Assembly (NCBI GenBank): GCA_025937895.1
Contig: JAICQL010000010.1
Location: forward strand, 1 to 64,000
Length of the DNA: 64,000 nucleotides
Direction: 5' to 3'
Source: Polyangiaceae bacterium
Lineage (GTDB): Bacteria > Myxococcota_A > Polyangia > Polyangiales > Polyangiaceae
A program made the position numbers and the translations under genes. The notes under the pieces are model-generated. The model was given only the letters and a program-made list of their open reading frames with translations. It did not search any database and had not been told where the DNA came from. Below, one piece after another: positions 62,465 through 64,000 of the stretch (position 1 is its first letter; every line of letters starts with the position of its first letter).

Positions 62465-62569
62465 GCCGTCGTCTCTGCCCGAGCAAACGACCGTGCGGGC
62501 TCGCAGCTCTATTCGAGCAGCGGGATTTGCGGCGCATTCTGGCCGCCCTCTGGCCGCGCCCCGTGTCGC

Positions 62570-62977
62570 TCAGGCGCTGCCGAGCGCGTCGCGGATGACC
62601 GCCACCAGCGAGACCAGGTTCGGCGGCTTCACCAGCCAGGCAGTGGCGCCCACCTCGCGGCCCTCGACGAAGCGCGCCCGCGACACGTCCGAGGTGAGCA
62701 CGAACACCGGCACCTTCGAGTACCCGGGCAGCCTGCGCAGCTGGCGGATGAACTCCAGCCCATCCATCGTGGGCATGTGGATGTCGGTCAGGATGGCCTC
62801 GAAGTTCTGCGTGCGCGCGCGCCACAGCCCTTCGCTGCCCTCGGTGGCCTCGCAGGTCTGAAAGCCCGCGCGCGTGAGGGTGGCGCACAGCACTTCGCGA
62901 GAGGCGCTCGAGTCATCCACCACCAGGATGCGCGACGCCCTGGCCGGCGCCGGGGCGGGTTCAGAACTCGTGCTCAT
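62570..62977 (-). CDS. CheY-like response regulator
   Basis: ASRILVVDDSSASREVLCATLTRAGF...AILTDIHMPTMDGLEFIRQLRRL...VFVLTSD...GATAWLVKPPN. Confidence 0.93.
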   Translation of the reverse strand: MSTSSEPAPAPARASRILVVDDSSASREVLCATLTRAGFQTCEATEGSEGLWRARTQNFEAILTDIHMPTMDGLEFIRQLRRLPGYSKVPVFVLTSDVSRARFVEGREVGATAWLVKPPNLVSLVAVIRDALGSA

Positions 62978-63151
62978 CGTGTCTGCTTCTAGGTGACCCT
63001 GCGTCACCTCAAAAAGAACGACAGCTTCCCGTGGCTCTTGAGAGTGGGGGCAGCATTTGCGCCGGGCAGCCGTGCAGGTGCGCACAGCGCGTGACCGAGC
63101 CCACACCGGGCGTCACGAGCGGCTCCGCCGTGCGCTGTGGCGAGGGCGGCT

Positions 63152-63523
63152 TTATGCCTCGCCGATGGCGTTGCGCACGGCCTGCAGCAGCGCCGGGCCG
63201 GTGATGGGCTTGGCCAGCACGGCGTGCGCGCCCAGCCCCGTCATCACCTCGCGGTCGCGCGGGCCGGCCTCGGCCGTCAGCATCACCACCGGGATGTGGC
63301 ACGTGCGCTCATTGCTCTTGAGGATGCTCAGCGCCTTGTTGCCGTCCATCACCGGCATCTGCACGTCCAGCAGCACCAGGTCCGGCACCTCCACGCTGGC
63401 CAGGCGCACCGCCTGCGCGCCGTCCTCGGCGTGGATGAGCACGTAACCGTGCTGATGCAGAACGTTCTGTTCCAGCTGACGGAACATCCGCGAATCGTCG
63501 GCAACGAGGATCACTTTGGGCAT
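63152..63523 (-). CDS. CheY-like response regulator
   Basis: MPKVILVADDSRMFRQLEQNVLHQHGYVLIHAEDGAQAVRLASVEVPDLVLLDVQMPVMDGNKAL...VVMLTAEAG...AVLAKPITG. Confidence 0.93.
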   Translation of the reverse strand: MPKVILVADDSRMFRQLEQNVLHQHGYVLIHAEDGAQAVRLASVEVPDLVLLDVQMPVMDGNKALSILKSNERTCHIPVVMLTAEAGPRDREVMTGLGAHAVLAKPITGPALLQAVRNAIGEA

Positions 63524-63686
63524 CCCGTCTCTGTATGACGGCGTTTGGAGGCTCCCCCTAGAGGGGCTGGGGACGGAAAGGACACGCGCCCGCTGCCCAG
63601 CGACCTGGAAGGCACAGTTCGTGTTTCATCCTGGAACTTCAGCTGGCTATTGAAAGCGACTCTCAGTTGCAGTAATCGCCCTGGCG

Positions 63687-64000
63687 ATGTCTTGCCGAAA
63701 GAATCACCTCCCCCGTCTCGCGCTGGCTGCGGCTGCAGCGCTCGCGGCTTGCGACGATAGCTCCACGTTCATCCCTGCCGGCGGCACCCCGCCGCAGGCC
63801 GGTGGCGCCCTGCAGCCAGAGGCCGAGGGCCCCGCTTACATCGTCTCCACGCGCGTGTTCGACCCCGAGGTGGACGCCCGCACGTCGTACTTCTACGTGG
63901 TCGACTCGCTCGACGCCGGTACGGAGATCGACGAGACGAAGGGTCTCGAGCTGCCCGGCTCCGCGCGCCTGTTCGCCGACGAAGAAACGGGCTGGATCGC
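63687..64000 (+). CDS. Predicted lipoprotein, 5' part only (continues past window end)
   Basis: Manual reading from ATG 63687: MSCRKNHLPRLALAAAAALAACDDSSTFIPAGGTPPQAGGALQPEAEGPAYIVSTRVFDPEVDARTSYFYVVDSLDAGTEIDETKGLELPGSARLFADEETGWI; lipobox LAAC. Not in ORF track because it is unclosed. Confidence 0.8.
   Translation, partial: MSCRKNHLPRLALAAAAALAACDDSSTFIPAGGTPPQAGGALQPEAEGPAYIVSTRVFDPEVDARTSYFYVVDSLDAGTEIDETKGLELPGSARLFADEETGWI

Overview
High-GC chromosomal window with myxobacteria-like content: many Ser/Thr kinases, a giant kinase/AAA/histidine-kinase hybrid, DUF4388, and lipoproteins. The taxonomic call is inference only. From left to right: (i) 1-1570, a truncated mobile element on the minus strand with a DDE/rve transposase running off the window edge and a DUF6431-like zinc-binding partner; (ii) 2059-13377, an accessory isoprenoid-type cluster bounded by two paralogous polyprenyl synthetases, containing a DUF3237-truncated globin fusion, a saccharopine-dehydrogenase-like reductase, a large FAD oxidoreductase, two helical plus beta-domain proteins of unknown function, a 553-frame orphan protein and an SDR; (iii) 13508-28650, a zinc-ribbon/guanylate cyclase/AAA regulator, cupins, adjacent CHAP and GH19 cell-wall hydrolases with acidic leaders, DUF488, a HAD phosphatase-DUF87 ATPase fusion, a kinase-cNMP protein, DoxX and DUF1206; (iv) 28887-35229, an antiporter/antiporter/MscS operon and ilvBN; (v) 35254-53400, a kinase, a 1377-aa membrane protein, a deoxyhypusine-synthase-like protein, MATE, LysA, an MBOAT-like protein, exonuclease III, a CBM10-like lipoprotein behind a candidate sigma-54 promoter, a decapitated kinase remnant and DUF4388; (vi) 53434-64000, a GNAT-nitrilase fusion, GNAT, the 2008-aa hybrid kinase, two CheY-like receivers and a truncated lipoprotein. 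No rRNA, tRNA or CRISPR was recognised by eye. Most long overlapping ORFs in the track are high-GC antisense artefacts. The best novelty candidate is the 2-13 kb cluster, especially the DUF3237-globin fusion and the paired helical/beta proteins.
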